A DNA stretch of 64,000 nucleotides, taken from the NCBI RefSeq assembly GCF_004341885.1, contig NZ_SLVX01000006.1, forward strand, positions 186,001 through 250,000, written 5' to 3'. A model generated the notes under the pieces. That model was not told the origin of the DNA. It saw only the letters and a program-made list of their open reading frames with translations, and did no database searches. Positions 1 through 9,985 of this stretch are shown here, piece after piece (position 1 is the stretch's first letter; the number at the start of each line of letters is the position of its first letter). Source of the DNA: Shinella granuli (GTDB taxonomy: Bacteria > Pseudomonadota > Alphaproteobacteria > Rhizobiales > Rhizobiaceae). The translations under genes were made by a program, and so were the position numbers.

Positions 1-1
1 C

Positions 2-622
2 TTCAGGATCGCCGTGCTCTCCTCCTCCGGCAAGGGCGAGGCGCTGGCGGCCGAAACCGGCGGCTTCGGCGTCACCGGCTCCAACCAGTCGAACGACGAC
101 TTGCAGCGCCTCGTCGACGGCGCGCTGGAACGCTGGGGCCGCGTGGACGTCCTCGTCAACAGCGCCGGCCATGGCCCCCGCAAGCCGATCCTCGACCTCA
201 CCGACGAGGACTGGCACGCGGGCATCGACGTCTATTTCCTCAATGCCGTGCGCCCGACGCGCCTCGTCACCCCGGTCATGCAGAAGCAGAAATCCGGCGT
301 GATCATCAACATCTCGACCGCCTGGGCCTTCGAGCCGAGCTCCATGTTCCCGACCTCGGCCGTCGCCCGCGCGGGCCTCGCCTCGTTCACGAAGATCTTC
401 GCGGACACCTACGCGGCCGACAACATCCGCATGAACAACGTGCTGCCCGGCTGGATCGACAGCCTGCCGGCGACCGAGGAACGGCGCGACGGCGTGCCCA
501 TGAAGCGCTACGGCACGAGCGAGGAGATCGCCGCGACGGTGGCCTTCCTCGCCTCCGACGGTGCCGCCTACATCACTGGCCAGAACATCCGCGTCGACGG
601 CGGCATCACGCGCTCGATCTGA
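2..622 (+). CDS. SDR family oxidoreductase, 5' truncated by the window, atypical active site
   Basis: C-terminal part (about 206 residues) of a classical short-chain dehydrogenase; the reading frame is open to the window edge, so the N-terminal nucleotide-binding glycine motif lies outside. Visible family features are the NSAG variant of NNAG, the catalytic-serine strand (IINIST) and the C-terminal GQNIRVDGG segment. The active-site helix that should read YxxxK reads SAVARAGL instead: Ser replaces the catalytic Tyr and Arg the Lys. Fold membership is clear. Substrate is unknown, and classical NAD(P)H redox chemistry is doubtful. Confidence 0.85.
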   Translation, partial: FRIAVLSSSGKGEALAAETGGFGVTGSNQSNDDLQRLVDGALERWGRVDVLVNSAGHGPRKPILDLTDEDWHAGIDVYFLNAVRPTRLVTPVMQKQKSGVIINISTAWAFEPSSMFPTSAVARAGLASFTKIFADTYAADNIRMNNVLPGWIDSLPATEERRDGVPMKRYGTSEEIAATVAFLASDGAAYITGQNIRVDGGITRSI

Positions 623-675
623 GGCAGATTCCGCGCCGCGAACCGATGATGTTTGAGGAAAACGGTGCGACATAT

Positions 676-727
676 CCCTTCGCCCCGCTTGCGGGGAGAA
701 GGTGGCCGGCAGGCGGGATGAGGGGCC
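676..727. repeat. Interspersed palindromic intergenic element, copy 1
   Basis: Imperfect element built on the palindrome CCCCGC-tt-GCGGGG followed by agaagg and a GGATGAGGGG tail. Near-identical copies lie at 8617-8666 and 61075-61123 in the same orientation. It resembles the RIME class of rhizobial intergenic mosaic elements; that assignment is by type, not by alignment. Confidence 0.7.
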
Positions 728-740
728 GAGCGTCTTTCGT

Positions 741-938
741 TCAGGCGAGGGCCGAAACCTTCACGCCGAGTTCCCAGACGGGCTTCAGCGTCGGCATCGC
801 GCCGGTGGGAAGCTGGCCGGCATAGGTCTGGAGCGCCCGGCGCACACCCTTCGGACGGTCGACCGCGGCGCCCATCGTGTAGGCGAGGAAGAGGGCGGTG
901 AAACCGAGAACGTTGATGGTGAGGACGAGGGCTTTCAT
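741..938 (-). CDS. Small membrane protein, unknown function
   Basis: A 65-residue protein starting MKALVLTINVLGF, with one hydrophobic segment at about residues 3-22 that could be a membrane anchor or an uncleaved signal, then a short basic/polar tail. An in-frame start 48 bases upstream (MADSRF...) is possible, but the hydrophobic N-terminus favours this one. It stands alone, divergent from lemA. No family recognised; reality rests on the membrane segment and placement. Confidence 0.5.
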   Translation of the reverse strand: MKALVLTINVLGFTALFLAYTMGAAVDRPKGVRRALQTYAGQLPTGAMPTLKPVWELGVKVSALA

Positions 939-1138
939 GACGGTTGCTTCAAGGTTCGTGTTGTTGGTGAAGCGACTATCGGCCAAGGCGCGCCGCCGCG
1001 CGGTTCCCGGGGTGACAGGGCCGGCGGGCGATCGTTCTGCTTGAGGAAAGGAGGCGGCCTCGGAGCCCGCGGGGGGCTTTCCTGCGGCGATGCGAATGCT
1101 AAGGTCGGGCCTGGGACAAAGAAGGAGCGGAGACTTTC

Positions 1139-1687
1139 ATGATCGGTCTGGCAATCGCGGCGGTGGTCGTCCTCTACGCCATCATTCTCTACAACGGCCT
1201 CGTCAAAGCCCGTCAGGTGAAGGAGGAGGCCTGGTCCGGCATCGACGTGCAACTGAAGCGCCGCGCCGACCTCATCCCCAACCTCATCGAAACCGTGAAA
1301 GGCTACGCCGCGCACGAGAAGGACACGCTGGAAAAGGTGGTGGAGCTGCGCAACCGGGCGCAAGCCGTCCCGGCGGGTGACGTCGCGGGCAGGGCCCAGG
1401 CCGAAGGCCTGCTCAGCCAGGCGCTCGGCCGCATCTTCGCGCTCGCCGAGGCCTATCCCGACCTCAAGGCCAACCAGAACTTCGCCGAGCTGCAGGAAAC
1501 GCTTGAAACGCTGGAAAGCGAGATTCAGATGTCGCGCCGCTACTACAACGGCGCCGCCCGCGATCTCAACGTGAAGGTCGAGAGCTTCCCCTCGAACCTC
1601 GTCGCCAGCCTCTTCAAATTCCTCAAAGCGCCCTATTTCGAGATCGAGAACCCGGCCGACCGGGCCGTGCCGACCGTAAAGTTCTAG
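1139..1687 (+). CDS. lemA: LemA family protein
   Basis: 182 residues: one N-terminal transmembrane helix (residues 2-20) followed by the helical LemA domain, with the family segments VKARQVKEEAW and RRADLIPNLIETVKGYA and the C-terminal RYYNGAARDLN and FPSNLVA motifs. LemA proteins are membrane-anchored four-helix proteins of poorly defined function. A GGAG ribosome site sits 6 bases before the ATG. The next gene encodes a DUF2207 protein, the usual partner of LemA, so the two probably act together at the envelope. Confidence 0.93.
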   Translation: MIGLAIAAVVVLYAIILYNGLVKARQVKEEAWSGIDVQLKRRADLIPNLIETVKGYAAHEKDTLEKVVELRNRAQAVPAGDVAGRAQAEGLLSQALGRIFALAEAYPDLKANQNFAELQETLETLESEIQMSRRYYNGAARDLNVKVESFPSNLVASLFKFLKAPYFEIENPADRAVPTVKF

Positions 1688-1689
1688 AA

Positions 1690-1750
1690 CGTTCGTTTTG
1701 TCGCATTTCCGAACGGAAAACCGGTATCCACTTTTCCTGGAAATGCTCTA
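1690..1750. repeat. Interspersed rhizobial-type repeat between lemA and the DUF2207 gene
   Basis: AT-richer intergenic segment with the arms of an imperfect palindrome (cggaaaaccgg core) ending in aaatgctct. It resembles the element at 14429-14530, which ends in the same aatgctctaa. It lies between two genes expected to be co-transcribed, so it probably forms a hairpin in the message. Confidence 0.5.
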
Positions 1751-1765
1751 ATGCCGGAGACCTTC

Positions 1766-3709
1766 ATGACGCGGATTGCAGCTCTCCTGGCGCTGTGGCT
1801 CTGCCTTCTGGTCGGGGGCGCGGCCCGGGCGGAGGAGTATTTCGACCGCTACCATTCCGACATCGCTGTCGCGAAGAACGGTACCCTGACCGTGACGGAG
1901 ACGATCCGCGTCCATGCCGAGGGCAACCGGATCCGCCGCGGCATCTATCGCGATTTCCCGCTCACCTTCGTCGACGCCGGCGGGCGGGAGCGCGAGGTGG
2001 GCTTCAAGATCCTTGGTGTCGAGCGCGACGGGCGGCCGGAGCCCTATCGCACGGAAACCATCCGCCGCGGCATCCGCATCTATTTCGGCTCGGCCGACGT
2101 GCTCATCGATCCGGGCTTCCACGCCTATCGCCTGACCTACGAGACGACGCGGCAGATCCGCTTCTTCGACACGCATGACGAACTCTTCTGGAACGTCACC
2201 GGCACCGAATGGGCCTTCCCGATCGAGCAGGCGACGGCGACGGTGACGCTGCCGCAGGGCGTGCGGGCGGAGGAACTGACCGTCTTCACCGGCCCGCTCG
2301 GTGCCACGGGCAAGGATGCGCGCGGCGAAAACCAGGGCAACCGGGCGACCTTCGAGACGACGCGCGCGCTCGGACCGAACGAGGGCCTGACGATCGGCGT
2401 GAAAATGCCGGCCGGCAGCATCGACCGGCCGACGGCGGCGGAAGAGCGCGCGCTGTTCCTCAAGGACAACCGCAACCTCTTCCTCGCCTTCGGCGGCCTC
2501 GCGCTGGTCGTCGGCTATTATCTCTGGGCCTGGCTCTCCGTCGGCCGCGACCCGCCGCGCGGCGTCATCGTGCCGCGCTGGGATGCGCCGGAGGGCATAT
2601 CGCCGGCGCTCGTCAACTATATCGACGAGAAGGGGTTCGGCGGGCGGGGCTGGACGGCAATCTCCGCCGCCTTTCTCAATCTTGCCGTCAAGGGCCTTGT
2701 CGAGCTGAAGGACCTGAAGACCTCCATCACCGTCACCCGGACGGAAAAGCCGGTCGAGGGGACCCTGCCGACGGGCGAGGCGACCCTCCTGAAGACCATG
2801 GGGTCGGCGGGAAGCACCTTCATCATCGACAAGTCGAACGGCAAGCGCGTGCAGACGCTGGGCCACGATTTCAGCCAGGCGATGGAAAAGGAGCACCGCT
2901 ACAAATATTACCTCGCCAACTGGCCGCAGGTGATCTGCGGCATCCTCCTGTCGCTCGCCTGCCTTGCGGCCCTCCTGATCTTCGGCTCGCTGCCGGAGGA
3001 GGGCATCGTGCTCGTCATCCTGCCCGTCTTCGCCTCGGTCTTCGTGTCGATCTTCGCGCTGGCGCTCGGGCAGAACTTCCGGCGGGCGAAAACGCTCGGC
3101 GCGCGCATCCTCGCCGTCGTGATGATCGCCTTCGTCGGCTTCGTTCTCCTGACAGTCTTCGGCGGTGTCCTCGTCACGCTGTTCCTCACCAGCGCGGCCG
3201 CCGGCCAGATGCCGCTCTTTGCCGCCGTCGGCGGCATCGTCGTCACCAATCTCGTCTTCTTCTTCCTGATGGGCGCGCCCACGCCCCTCGGCCGCAGGAT
3301 GATGGACGGCATCGAGGGCCTGCGCCAATACCTGACGCTCGCCGAGAAGGACCGCATGAACATGGCCGGCGCGCTGGAAATGTCGCCGCGCCACTACGAG
3401 ACCCTCTTGCCCTATGCCGTGGCGCTCGGCGTCGAAAAACCCTGGTCGGAAACCTTCGACCGCTGGCTCGCCGCCGCCGCGGCGGCCGGTGCTGCCGCGG
3501 CCGCCTACCAGCCCGCCTGGTATCACGGCGACGGCTTTTCCTCCGGCCGCTTCTCCGATCGCATGGGCGGCTTTGCCGGCTCCATGGCGGGCACCATGAC
3601 CGCCTCCCTGCCGGATCCGCCGAAAAGCTCGTCCTCCGGTTTCTCCTCCGGCGGCGGTGGCGGCTCCTCCGGGGGCGGCGGTGGCGGCGGTGGCGGCGGC
3701 GGCTGGTAG
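1766..3709 (+). CDS. DUF2207 domain membrane protein with Gly-rich tail
   Basis: About 647 residues. Signal peptide (MTRIAALLALWLCLLVGGAARA), a large extracytoplasmic DUF2207 domain beginning EEYFDRYHSDIAV, a transmembrane helix near residue 240, a cytoplasmic stretch, then three or four further helices between about residues 390 and 510. The extreme C-terminus is a low-complexity Ser/Gly run, as is typical of the family. The ATG at 1766 is preferred over the one at 1751 because GGAG lies 7 bases before it and the signal peptide then starts cleanly. Function unknown; the genomic pairing with LemA suggests an envelope complex. Confidence 0.9.
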   Translation: MTRIAALLALWLCLLVGGAARAEEYFDRYHSDIAVAKNGTLTVTETIRVHAEGNRIRRGIYRDFPLTFVDAGGREREVGFKILGVERDGRPEPYRTETIRRGIRIYFGSADVLIDPGFHAYRLTYETTRQIRFFDTHDELFWNVTGTEWAFPIEQATATVTLPQGVRAEELTVFTGPLGATGKDARGENQGNRATFETTRALGPNEGLTIGVKMPAGSIDRPTAAEERALFLKDNRNLFLAFGGLALVVGYYLWAWLSVGRDPPRGVIVPRWDAPEGISPALVNYIDEKGFGGRGWTAISAAFLNLAVKGLVELKDLKTSITVTRTEKPVEGTLPTGEATLLKTMGSAGSTFIIDKSNGKRVQTLGHDFSQAMEKEHRYKYYLANWPQVICGILLSLACLAALLIFGSLPEEGIVLVILPVFASVFVSIFALALGQNFRRAKTLGARILAVVMIAFVGFVLLTVFGGVLVTLFLTSAAAGQMPLFAAVGGIVVTNLVFFFLMGAPTPLGRRMMDGIEGLRQYLTLAEKDRMNMAGALEMSPRHYETLLPYAVALGVEKPWSETFDRWLAAAAAAGAAAAAYQPAWYHGDGFSSGRFSDRMGGFAGSMAGTMTASLPDPPKSSSSGFSSGGGGGSSGGGGGGGGGGGW

Positions 3710-3813
3710 ACGATCGGCGCGTCAGCCCGACTTTTCGGGTTTGGACGGATGACATTTGGCTTGAGGCTTGCTAAGTCCCCGCCAGTCGAAAAATCCATCA
3801 GTCAGTGACCCCC

Positions 3814-5928
3814 ATGCCCGATCTTCTGCTTGAACTCCGCTCCGAGGAAATCCCCGCCCGCATGCAGCGGAAGGCTGCGGGCGACCTGAAGAAGCTCGTC
3901 ACGGACGCGCTGGTGGATGCGGGCCTGACCTATGAGGGCGCACGCGAATACTGGACGCCGCGCCGCCTGACACTCGACATCCGCGGCCTCAACGCCCGCT
4001 CGAGCGACGTGCGCGAGGACATCAAGGGCCCGGCGACCTCGGCGCCCGAGCAGGCGATCCAGGGCTTCCTGCGGAAGGCGGGCCTTGCCTCTGTCTCCGA
4101 AGCCCATGTCCATTCGGACCCGAAGAAGGGCGATTTCTACGTCGCCCATATCGTCAAGCCGGGCCGCCCGGCCGACGAGATCATCGCCGAGGTGATGCCC
4201 GGCATCATCCGCAACTTCCCCTGGCCGAAGCCGATGCGCTCCGGTGCGGCTTCCGCCAGGCCCGGTTCGCTGCAATGGGTCCGCCCGCTGCAATCCATTG
4301 TCTGCACCTTCGGTTCGGAGACCGAGGAAACCCGGGTCGTGCCCTTCGAAGTCGGCGGGCTCGTCGCCGGCAATGTCACTTACGGCCACCGCTTCCATGC
4401 GCCAGGCGCGATCACCGTGCGCCGCTTCGAGGACTATGTCGCCAATCTGGAGAAGGCCAGGGTCGTGCTCGACGCCGAGCGCCGCAAGCAGATCATCGCG
4501 ACGGACGCGAACAACATCGCCTTTGCGAACGGCCTCGAACTGGTCGAGGACGAGGGCCTCTTGGAAGAGGTTTCCGGCCTCGTCGAATGGCCGCAGGTGC
4601 TGATGGGCACCTTCGAGGAAGAGTTCCTGGCGATCCCCTCGGAAATCATCCGCCTCACCATCAAGACGAACCAGAAATGCTTCGTCACCCGCAAGCCGGG
4701 CGCCGAAACGCTCTCCAACCACTTCATCCTCGTCTCCAACATCGAGGCGAAGGATGGCGGCAAGGAGATCGTGCACGGCAATGGCAAGGTCGTGCGCGCC
4801 CGCCTGTCGGATGCCAAGCACTTCTGGCTGCGCGACCAGGGCGACCTGCCGGACCTCGACACGCTGAAGGCCTCCGCCGAAAAGTTCGGCCTCGACCTGA
4901 AGAAGCCGCTCGACCAGCGCATGGCCAAGCTCGATGCGCTGAACGTCACCTTCCATGCCAAGCTGGGCACCCAGGGCGCCCGCGTCGAGCGCATCCGCAA
5001 GCTTGCAGGCGAACTTGCCCCCGTCATCGGCGCCGATGCGGCGCTCGTCGACCGGGCCGTGGTGCTCGCCAAGGCGGACCTGCGCACCGAGGCCGTCGGC
5101 GAATTCCCGGAACTCCAGGGCATCATGGGCCGCAAATATGCCGGGCTCCAGGGCGAGGACGCCGCGGTGGCCGAGGCGATCGAGGATCATTACAAGCCGC
5201 AGGGCCCCTCCGACCGCGTGCCTGCGGGCAAGGTCGGCCTTACCGTCGCGCTCGCCGACAAGCTGGACACGCTGATCGGCTTCTGGGCCATCGACGAGAA
5301 GCCGACCGGCTCGAAGGATCCCTATGCGCTGCGCCGCGCTGCCCTCGGCGTCATCCGCATGCTGCTCGAAAAGAACATCCGCCTGCCGCTCGCCTCCGTC
5401 GCGAAGGATCCGGACCTCGTCGCCTTCTTCCACGATCGCCTGAAGGTCTATCTCCGCGACATGGGCGCGCGCCACGACCTGATCGACGCCGTGCTGACGC
5501 CCGAGGCCGACGATCTCCTGATGGTCGCGCGCCGCGTCGAGGCGCTGACGGCCTTCATCACCTCGGAAGAGGGCCAGAACCTGCTCGCCGGCACCAAGCG
5601 CGCCACGCAGCTTCTCGCCGCCGAGGAGAAGAAGGGCACTGTCGTCGAAGGCGCCGTCTCGGCCGATCTTCTCCTGCTCGATGCCGAAAAGGCCCTCCAT
5701 GCCGCCGTCGAGATCGCGACGAAGGACGCTGCCGCCGCCGTCGCCAAGGAAGACTTCCGCTCCGCCATGGAGGCCCTCTCCACGCTGCGCGCCCCGGTCG
5801 ACCAGTTCTTCAACGACGTGCTGGTCAACGACGAGGATCCCGCCATCCGCGCCAACCGCCTCGCCCTGCTCTCCGCCATCCGCGCCGCCACCGGCACGGT
5901 CTCGGATTTCTCGAAGATCGCGGGGTAA
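3814..5928 (+). CDS. glyS: Glycine-tRNA ligase beta subunit
   Basis: 704 residues, the usual length for the bacterial tetrameric glycyl-tRNA synthetase beta chain. The N-terminus [18 protein letters not shown] is diagnostic, and the C-terminal third is the helical tRNA-binding region. It charges tRNA-Gly together with the catalytic alpha chain GlyQ, which is not in the window and probably lies upstream of position 1. The ATG at 3814 is preferred to the GTG nine bases earlier because it gives the family N-terminus exactly. Confidence 0.97.
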   Translation: MPDLLLELRSEEIPARMQRKAAGDLKKLVTDALVDAGLTYEGAREYWTPRRLTLDIRGLNARSSDVREDIKGPATSAPEQAIQGFLRKAGLASVSEAHVHSDPKKGDFYVAHIVKPGRPADEIIAEVMPGIIRNFPWPKPMRSGAASARPGSLQWVRPLQSIVCTFGSETEETRVVPFEVGGLVAGNVTYGHRFHAPGAITVRRFEDYVANLEKARVVLDAERRKQIIATDANNIAFANGLELVEDEGLLEEVSGLVEWPQVLMGTFEEEFLAIPSEIIRLTIKTNQKCFVTRKPGAETLSNHFILVSNIEAKDGGKEIVHGNGKVVRARLSDAKHFWLRDQGDLPDLDTLKASAEKFGLDLKKPLDQRMAKLDALNVTFHAKLGTQGARVERIRKLAGELAPVIGADAALVDRAVVLAKADLRTEAVGEFPELQGIMGRKYAGLQGEDAAVAEAIEDHYKPQGPSDRVPAGKVGLTVALADKLDTLIGFWAIDEKPTGSKDPYALRRAALGVIRMLLEKNIRLPLASVAKDPDLVAFFHDRLKVYLRDMGARHDLIDAVLTPEADDLLMVARRVEALTAFITSEEGQNLLAGTKRATQLLAAEEKKGTVVEGAVSADLLLLDAEKALHAAVEIATKDAAAAVAKEDFRSAMEALSTLRAPVDQFFNDVLVNDEDPAIRANRLALLSAIRAATGTVSDFSKIAG

Positions 5929-5941
5929 GGGAAGGGCGGTA

Positions 5942-6436
5942 ATGGCCGCAAGGATCCTCATCAGCGCCTGCCTTGCCGGCCTGCCGGTGCGCTATAACGG
6001 TTCGGCCAGGCCGCTTGTCCATGGGGCGGTCGAGCGGTGGCGGGCGGCGGGGCGGCTGGTGACGCTTTGTCCGGAGCTTTCGGGCGGCTTCCAGGTGCCG
6101 CGGCCGCCGGCGGAGATCGAGAGCGGGCTTGACGGCGAGGACGTGCTCGACGGGCGGGCGCGGGTGCTGGAAGTATCGGGCGGGGATGTTTCGGCGGCCT
6201 ATATCGCGGGCGCGCGCATCGCGCTCGACGTGGCGCGGGAAAATGGCTGCCGGCATGCGCTGCTCATCGACGGCAGCCCGTCCTGCGGCTCCGCCTTCGT
6301 CTATGACGGCACGTTTTCAGGCATCCGGCATGCGGGGCAGGGGGTGACGGCGGCGCTCTTGCGGCGCGGCGGCATCGCGGTCTATTCCGATAGGGAGGTC
6401 GATCGGCTGGTCGGCGATCTCGGGGAGAGTTGCTGA
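5942..6436 (+). CDS. DUF523 family protein
   Basis: 164 residues with the DUF523 hallmarks in order: ISACLAG near the start, RYNG, LCPELSGGFQVPRPP and the cysteine motif GSPSCGS. The conserved cysteines suggest a metal- or cluster-related role, but none is established. It starts 13 bases after glyS behind a purine-rich GGGAAGGG and is probably co-transcribed with it. Confidence 0.9.
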   Translation: MAARILISACLAGLPVRYNGSARPLVHGAVERWRAAGRLVTLCPELSGGFQVPRPPAEIESGLDGEDVLDGRARVLEVSGGDVSAAYIAGARIALDVARENGCRHALLIDGSPSCGSAFVYDGTFSGIRHAGQGVTAALLRRGGIAVYSDREVDRLVGDLGESC

Positions 6437-6443
6437 TACGCTT

Positions 6444-6469
6444 GCGCCCCTGCTTGAGGTCAGGGGCGC
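6444..6469. terminator. Inverted repeat between convergent genes, possible terminator
   Basis: A 9-bp perfect stem GCGCCCCTG/CAGGGGCGC with an 8-base loop lies just after the DUF523 gene and between converging genes. It lacks a U-tract on either strand, so termination is inferred from position and stem strength only. Confidence 0.4.
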
Positions 6470-6538
6470 AAAACGTCCGCTTTCGCGGATTCCTGTCAGC
6501 CTGGAGGGACTGAGAGGCAGGGCGCTTCCAATATGGGG

Positions 6539-7015
6539 TCAGTTGACCCGAAGTTCAAACCCTGCCGGATCAAACTCCCGTGAAGGGACCATGCCGGCCG
6601 TTGCCGTCTTGCCGGCAGCGGTCTCGTCGAGCGCGCTCGTGCGGGCGCCGGCATCGACGGTTTCCACGGCGGTGGCATCTGCGTCCGCCGGCTTTTCCGC
6701 CTCGGCGGCCTGATGGGCTTCCACCGGCGCCTTGCTGACGAAGAGCACCGGCGAGCCGCCCATCCAGGCTTCCGTGCGGAAGATCTTGCGCTCGCCGTTT
6801 TCCTCGCGGATCTCCACCTTCTGCGTACCGGGCTCGATGGCGTCGACATGGTAGGCGGCGGATTTCGACTTCGGCTTCAGCGCCGGGCAGTCGTCGCAGC
6901 GGATTGCCGAAATGCTCGAACCCTCGGACGACGCACTGGCAACGGGCTCGATCGAACCGGCAAGGGCGGGGGCGGCAAGAAGCAGGAAGGCAAAGGTCGG
7001 CAGCAGGGTACGCAT
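6539..7015 (-). CDS. Secreted HPE1-like domain protein
   Basis: 158 residues with a clear signal peptide (MRTLLPTFAFLLLAAPALAG). The mature part has a Cys pair (IRCDDCPALKPK), then a compact segment ending RTEAWMGGSPVLFVSKA, followed by a low-complexity Ala/Glu/Thr-rich tail. This matches my memory of the rhizobial group named plant virulence effector HPE1-like; the name does not establish a virulence role. The start at 7015 has GGAG 8 bases before the ATG; the TTG one codon upstream is less likely. Confidence 0.6.
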   Translation of the reverse strand: MRTLLPTFAFLLLAAPALAGSIEPVASASSEGSSISAIRCDDCPALKPKSKSAAYHVDAIEPGTQKVEIREENGERKIFRTEAWMGGSPVLFVSKAPVEAHQAAEAEKPADADATAVETVDAGARTSALDETAAGKTATAGMVPSREFDPAGFELRVN

Positions 7016-7120
7016 CAACGGTTCTCCCTTATGGTTGGAGGGAGAATAGCGCCGGCCGGTTACGGTCCCGTCAGGCGAATTGGTAAAATTTGAGCGATCC
7101 GGCGTTTTTCGCGCAGGGCC

Positions 7121-8392
7121 TCACGCCTTTTCGCGGGCGACGGCGCGCCAGCCGATGTCGCGGCGGCAGAAGCCGTTGTCCCATTCGACCCGGTCGAGCG
7201 CCTGATAGGCCGCCTTTTGCGCCTCCGCGACGGTCGGGGCGACGGCCGTGACGTTGAGCACGCGCCCGCCGGTCGCCACCAACTGGCCGTCCTTCAGGGC
7301 TGTGCCGGCATGAAACACCTTGCTGGCCGCATCGTCGGCCGGCAGCGCGCGGATCGGCGTGTTCTTCTCGTAGGCGCCGGGATAGCCCTTCGAGGCCATG
7401 ACGACGGTGAGTGCCGCGGCATCGCGCCAGGTGGCGGAAACCGTGTCGAGCCTGCCGGTTGCGGCCGCATGCAGGATCGGCAGCAGGTCGCTTTCGAGCC
7501 GCATCATCAGCACCTGGCATTCCGGATCGCCGAACCGCACATTGTATTCGATGAGTTCAGGCCCCTTGGCGGTGATCATCAGCCCGGCGAAGAGCACGCC
7601 CTGGAAGGCGTGGCCGTCGGCCGCCATGCCGCGGATCGTCGGCTCGATGATCTCCTTCATGGTGCGCGCGACCATGTCGGGCGTCATGACGGGGGCGGGC
7701 GAGTAGGCGCCCATGCCGCCGGTATTGGGGCCGGTGTCGCCGTCGCCGACGCGCTTGTGGTCCTGGGCAGAGGCGAGCGGCAGGGCGTTCGCGCCGTCGC
7801 ACAGGCAGAAGAAGCTTGCCTCCTCGCCGTCGAGGAAGGCCTCCACCACGACTTCCGCCCCGGCCGCGCCGAAGGCGCCGTCGAAGCAGTCGTCCACGGC
7901 GGCCAGCGCCTCGTCAAGCGTCATGGCGACCGTCACGCCCTTGCCGGCGGCAAGCCCGTCCGCCTTGATGACAATCGGCGCGCCCTCGCGCTCGACATAG
8001 GCCTTCGCGGCGGCCGCATCGGTGAAGCGCTGGTAGGCGCCGGTAGGGATGTCGTATTTTGCGCAGAGGTCCTTGGTGAAGCCCTTGGAGCCTTCAAGCT
8101 GGGCGGCGGCGGCCGAGGGGCCGAAGACGTCGATGCCGGCAGCGCGCAGCACGTCCGCCATGCCCGCGACCAGCGGGGCTTCCGGCCCGACCACCACGAA
8201 GGTGACGCCGTTCTCCTTGCAGAAGGCGGCGACGGCCGCATGGTCGTCGATATCGAGCGCGACGAGCGTCGCGCAGTCGGCGATGCCCGGATTGCCGGGG
8301 GCGGCAAAGAGCGTTTCGAGGAGGGGGGACTGCGCCAGCTTCCAGGCAAGGGCGTGCTCGCGTCCGCCCGATCCGATCAACAGAACCTTCAT
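7121..8392 (-). CDS. purD: Phosphoribosylamine-glycine ligase
   Basis: 423 residues, full length for GARS. Starts [21 protein letters not shown], the PurD signature, followed by the ATP-grasp domain ([24 protein letters not shown]). It catalyses ATP-dependent joining of phosphoribosylamine and glycine, step two of purine synthesis. The ATG at 8392 is chosen over the one six bases upstream because GAGG sits 8 bases before it. It stands alone, without neighbouring purine genes. Confidence 0.97.
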   Translation of the reverse strand: MKVLLIGSGGREHALAWKLAQSPLLETLFAAPGNPGIADCATLVALDIDDHAAVAAFCKENGVTFVVVGPEAPLVAGMADVLRAAGIDVFGPSAAAAQLEGSKGFTKDLCAKYDIPTGAYQRFTDAAAAKAYVEREGAPIVIKADGLAAGKGVTVAMTLDEALAAVDDCFDGAFGAAGAEVVVEAFLDGEEASFFCLCDGANALPLASAQDHKRVGDGDTGPNTGGMGAYSPAPVMTPDMVARTMKEIIEPTIRGMAADGHAFQGVLFAGLMITAKGPELIEYNVRFGDPECQVLMMRLESDLLPILHAAATGRLDTVSATWRDAAALTVVMASKGYPGAYEKNTPIRALPADDAASKVFHAGTALKDGQLVATGGRVLNVTAVAPTVAEAQKAAYQALDRVEWDNGFCRRDIGWRAVAREKA

Positions 8393-8692
8393 GCCCATAC
8401 CCTCGATCCGTCCTTCGTTGCTGGCGGGTTAAGGGGACGGGGCTGAAAGGTCAAGGGCTGTAGGTCGCGGGAGCGCGCAAGGACGGGATAATGCCGGGCT
8501 GGCGGGCAGCAACCGTCTCCCCGCAAGCGGAGGGAAGGCAAGTTGAGGAGAAGGAAGAGGAGGCCGTATTCCCCGATCCCTGCGGTTCGATGGGTCGGGA
8601 AACCGGTTCCATCCTCCCCTTCGCCCCGCTTGCGGGGAGAAGGTCGCGGCAGCGGGATGAGGGGCCACCACGAATGGGTACGGTACTGCCCC
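8393..8692. other. Intergenic region upstream of purD with repeat remnants
   Basis: This 300-base gap holds one good copy of the palindromic element (8617-8666) and a degenerate related palindrome near 8517-8532 (CTCCCCGC-aa-GCGGAG). The purD promoter should lie near 8400-8450, but no convincing -35/-10 pair was seen. No coding potential beyond shadows. Confidence 0.5.
8617..8666. repeat. Interspersed palindromic intergenic element, copy 2
   Basis: Same element as at 676-727: CCCCGC-tt-GCGGGG core, then agaaggt and a GGGATGAGGGGCC tail, in the same orientation. Confidence 0.7.
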
Positions 8693-8932
8693 CTACAGCG
8701 TGGCAGCGCCCTTTTCTTCGACGGTACGGCCGAGGGTCTCCAGCTCCGTGTCGATCAGGTGCACGTCCTCGTACCAGCCGTCATCCTCCACCATGGCGCT
8801 CTCGGTGGCGGCGCGCTGGAGGGCGCGGGCTTCGGTGCGCAGCTTTTCCAGCTTGGCGATCTTCTCCTTGCGGGAAAGGCCGGTGTCGTTGCGGATTGCC
8901 TGCAGCTTCAGTTCCATCGTGCTGACGGTCAT
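8693..8932 (-). CDS. Small conserved-looking charged protein, unknown
   Basis: 79 residues (MTVSTMELKLQAIRNDTGLS...), highly charged and predicted almost wholly helical (KEKIAKLEKLRTEARALQRAATESAM), then an acidic/aromatic stretch DDGWYEDVHLIDTELETLG. A strong AGGAG lies 7 bases before the ATG, which supports a real gene. No signal peptide or membrane segment, and no family recognised; a small cytosolic helical protein is all that can be said. Divergent from the MipA/OmpV gene. Confidence 0.6.
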   Translation of the reverse strand: MTVSTMELKLQAIRNDTGLSRKEKIAKLEKLRTEARALQRAATESAMVEDDGWYEDVHLIDTELETLGRTVEEKGAATL

Positions 8933-9099
8933 CGGGAAACTCCTTGTTCGTTCCCCGAAGAACGCCGGCCCGGCCGATTCGTTCCGCGTGCCGTCCCGCC
9001 GGATGGTTAGCAAAGCGGTAATGAAACGCGGCTAATGTTCACGCAATCAAAGGTTTCGGCAGCCCGCGGCGGGCCTGCCGGTGAAGCGAGGATTGTGTT

Positions 9100-9909
9100 T
9101 TGCGTATCCGTGTCTCGACCGCAATGACTGCGGCCGCCCTGCTTTTTGCGCCCGTTTCCGCCCGTGCCGGCGAGGGCGGCTATTTCTGGTCCGGCGACTG
9201 GTATCTGAAGGTCGGCGCAGCCGGCTTCGCCGCGCCGCGCTACGAGGGGGCGAAAAAGTACCTGTTCCAGGTCACGCCGATGATCTCGCTCGGCAAGGCG
9301 GGCAGCACCGTCCGCTTCTCCTCGCGCAACGACAACCCGTCCTTCGCGCTGATCGACAATGGCGGCTTTCGCGCCGGCGCGACCGGCAAGCTGGTCATGC
9401 CGCGCGACAAGGACGATTCGAAGGACCTGCGCGGCCTGACGCCGGTGAAGTTCGGCGGCGAGCTCGGCGCCTTTGCCGAAGCCTATCCGACGGACTGGCT
9501 GCGCGTGCGCGGCGAGGTGCGCCACGGCATCCGCAGCCATGACGGCATCGTCGCCGATATCGCGGCGGATGCCTTCGTCGATGTGCGCCCGGACGTGCGC
9601 GTCTCGGCCGGCCCGCGCCTGACGGTCGCCTCGAACGACTACATGGACACCTATTACGGCGTGAAGCCGAACCAGGTCGCCAAGTCCGGCCTTTCCGCCT
9701 ACGATCCCGACGGCGGCATCCACTCGGTCGGCGCGGGTGCGGCGATCACCTGGCAGGTCAACGAGAAGATCGAGACGAGCGCCTTTGCCGAATACAAGCG
9801 CCTCGTCGGCGATGCGGCCAAGTCCAGCCTCGTCAGGCAGCGCGGCGACCGCGACCAGGTGCTGATCGGCCTTTCCGCCACCTACCGGTTCGATTTCACG
9901 CTGCCGTAG
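9100..9909 (+). CDS. MipA/OmpV family outer membrane protein
   Basis: 269 residues: signal peptide ending SARA, then an outer-membrane beta-barrel ending in the aromatic strand YRFDFTLP. The segment WYLKVGAAGFAAPRYEGAKK is typical of the N-terminus of mature MipA/OmpV proteins. The family sits in the outer membrane and is variously tied to murein-synthesis scaffolding or osmotic response; which applies here is unknown. The start is a TTG with GAGG 8 bases before it, and no in-frame ATG would keep the signal peptide. Confidence 0.88.
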   Translation: MRIRVSTAMTAAALLFAPVSARAGEGGYFWSGDWYLKVGAAGFAAPRYEGAKKYLFQVTPMISLGKAGSTVRFSSRNDNPSFALIDNGGFRAGATGKLVMPRDKDDSKDLRGLTPVKFGGELGAFAEAYPTDWLRVRGEVRHGIRSHDGIVADIAADAFVDVRPDVRVSAGPRLTVASNDYMDTYYGVKPNQVAKSGLSAYDPDGGIHSVGAGAAITWQVNEKIETSAFAEYKRLVGDAAKSSLVRQRGDRDQVLIGLSATYRFDFTLP

Positions 9910-9985
9910 ATCCTTTCGGCACGCGCGGGCGCTCCGCGGTGCGGTGCCGGCTTGACCCGCGCCGGGCGGCTTGCGATCTAGGGGC

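Noticed and set aside
3802-5961. 719-codon minus-strand open frame opposite glyS
   Set aside because: Shadow of glyS in high-GC DNA; no ribosome site or domain.
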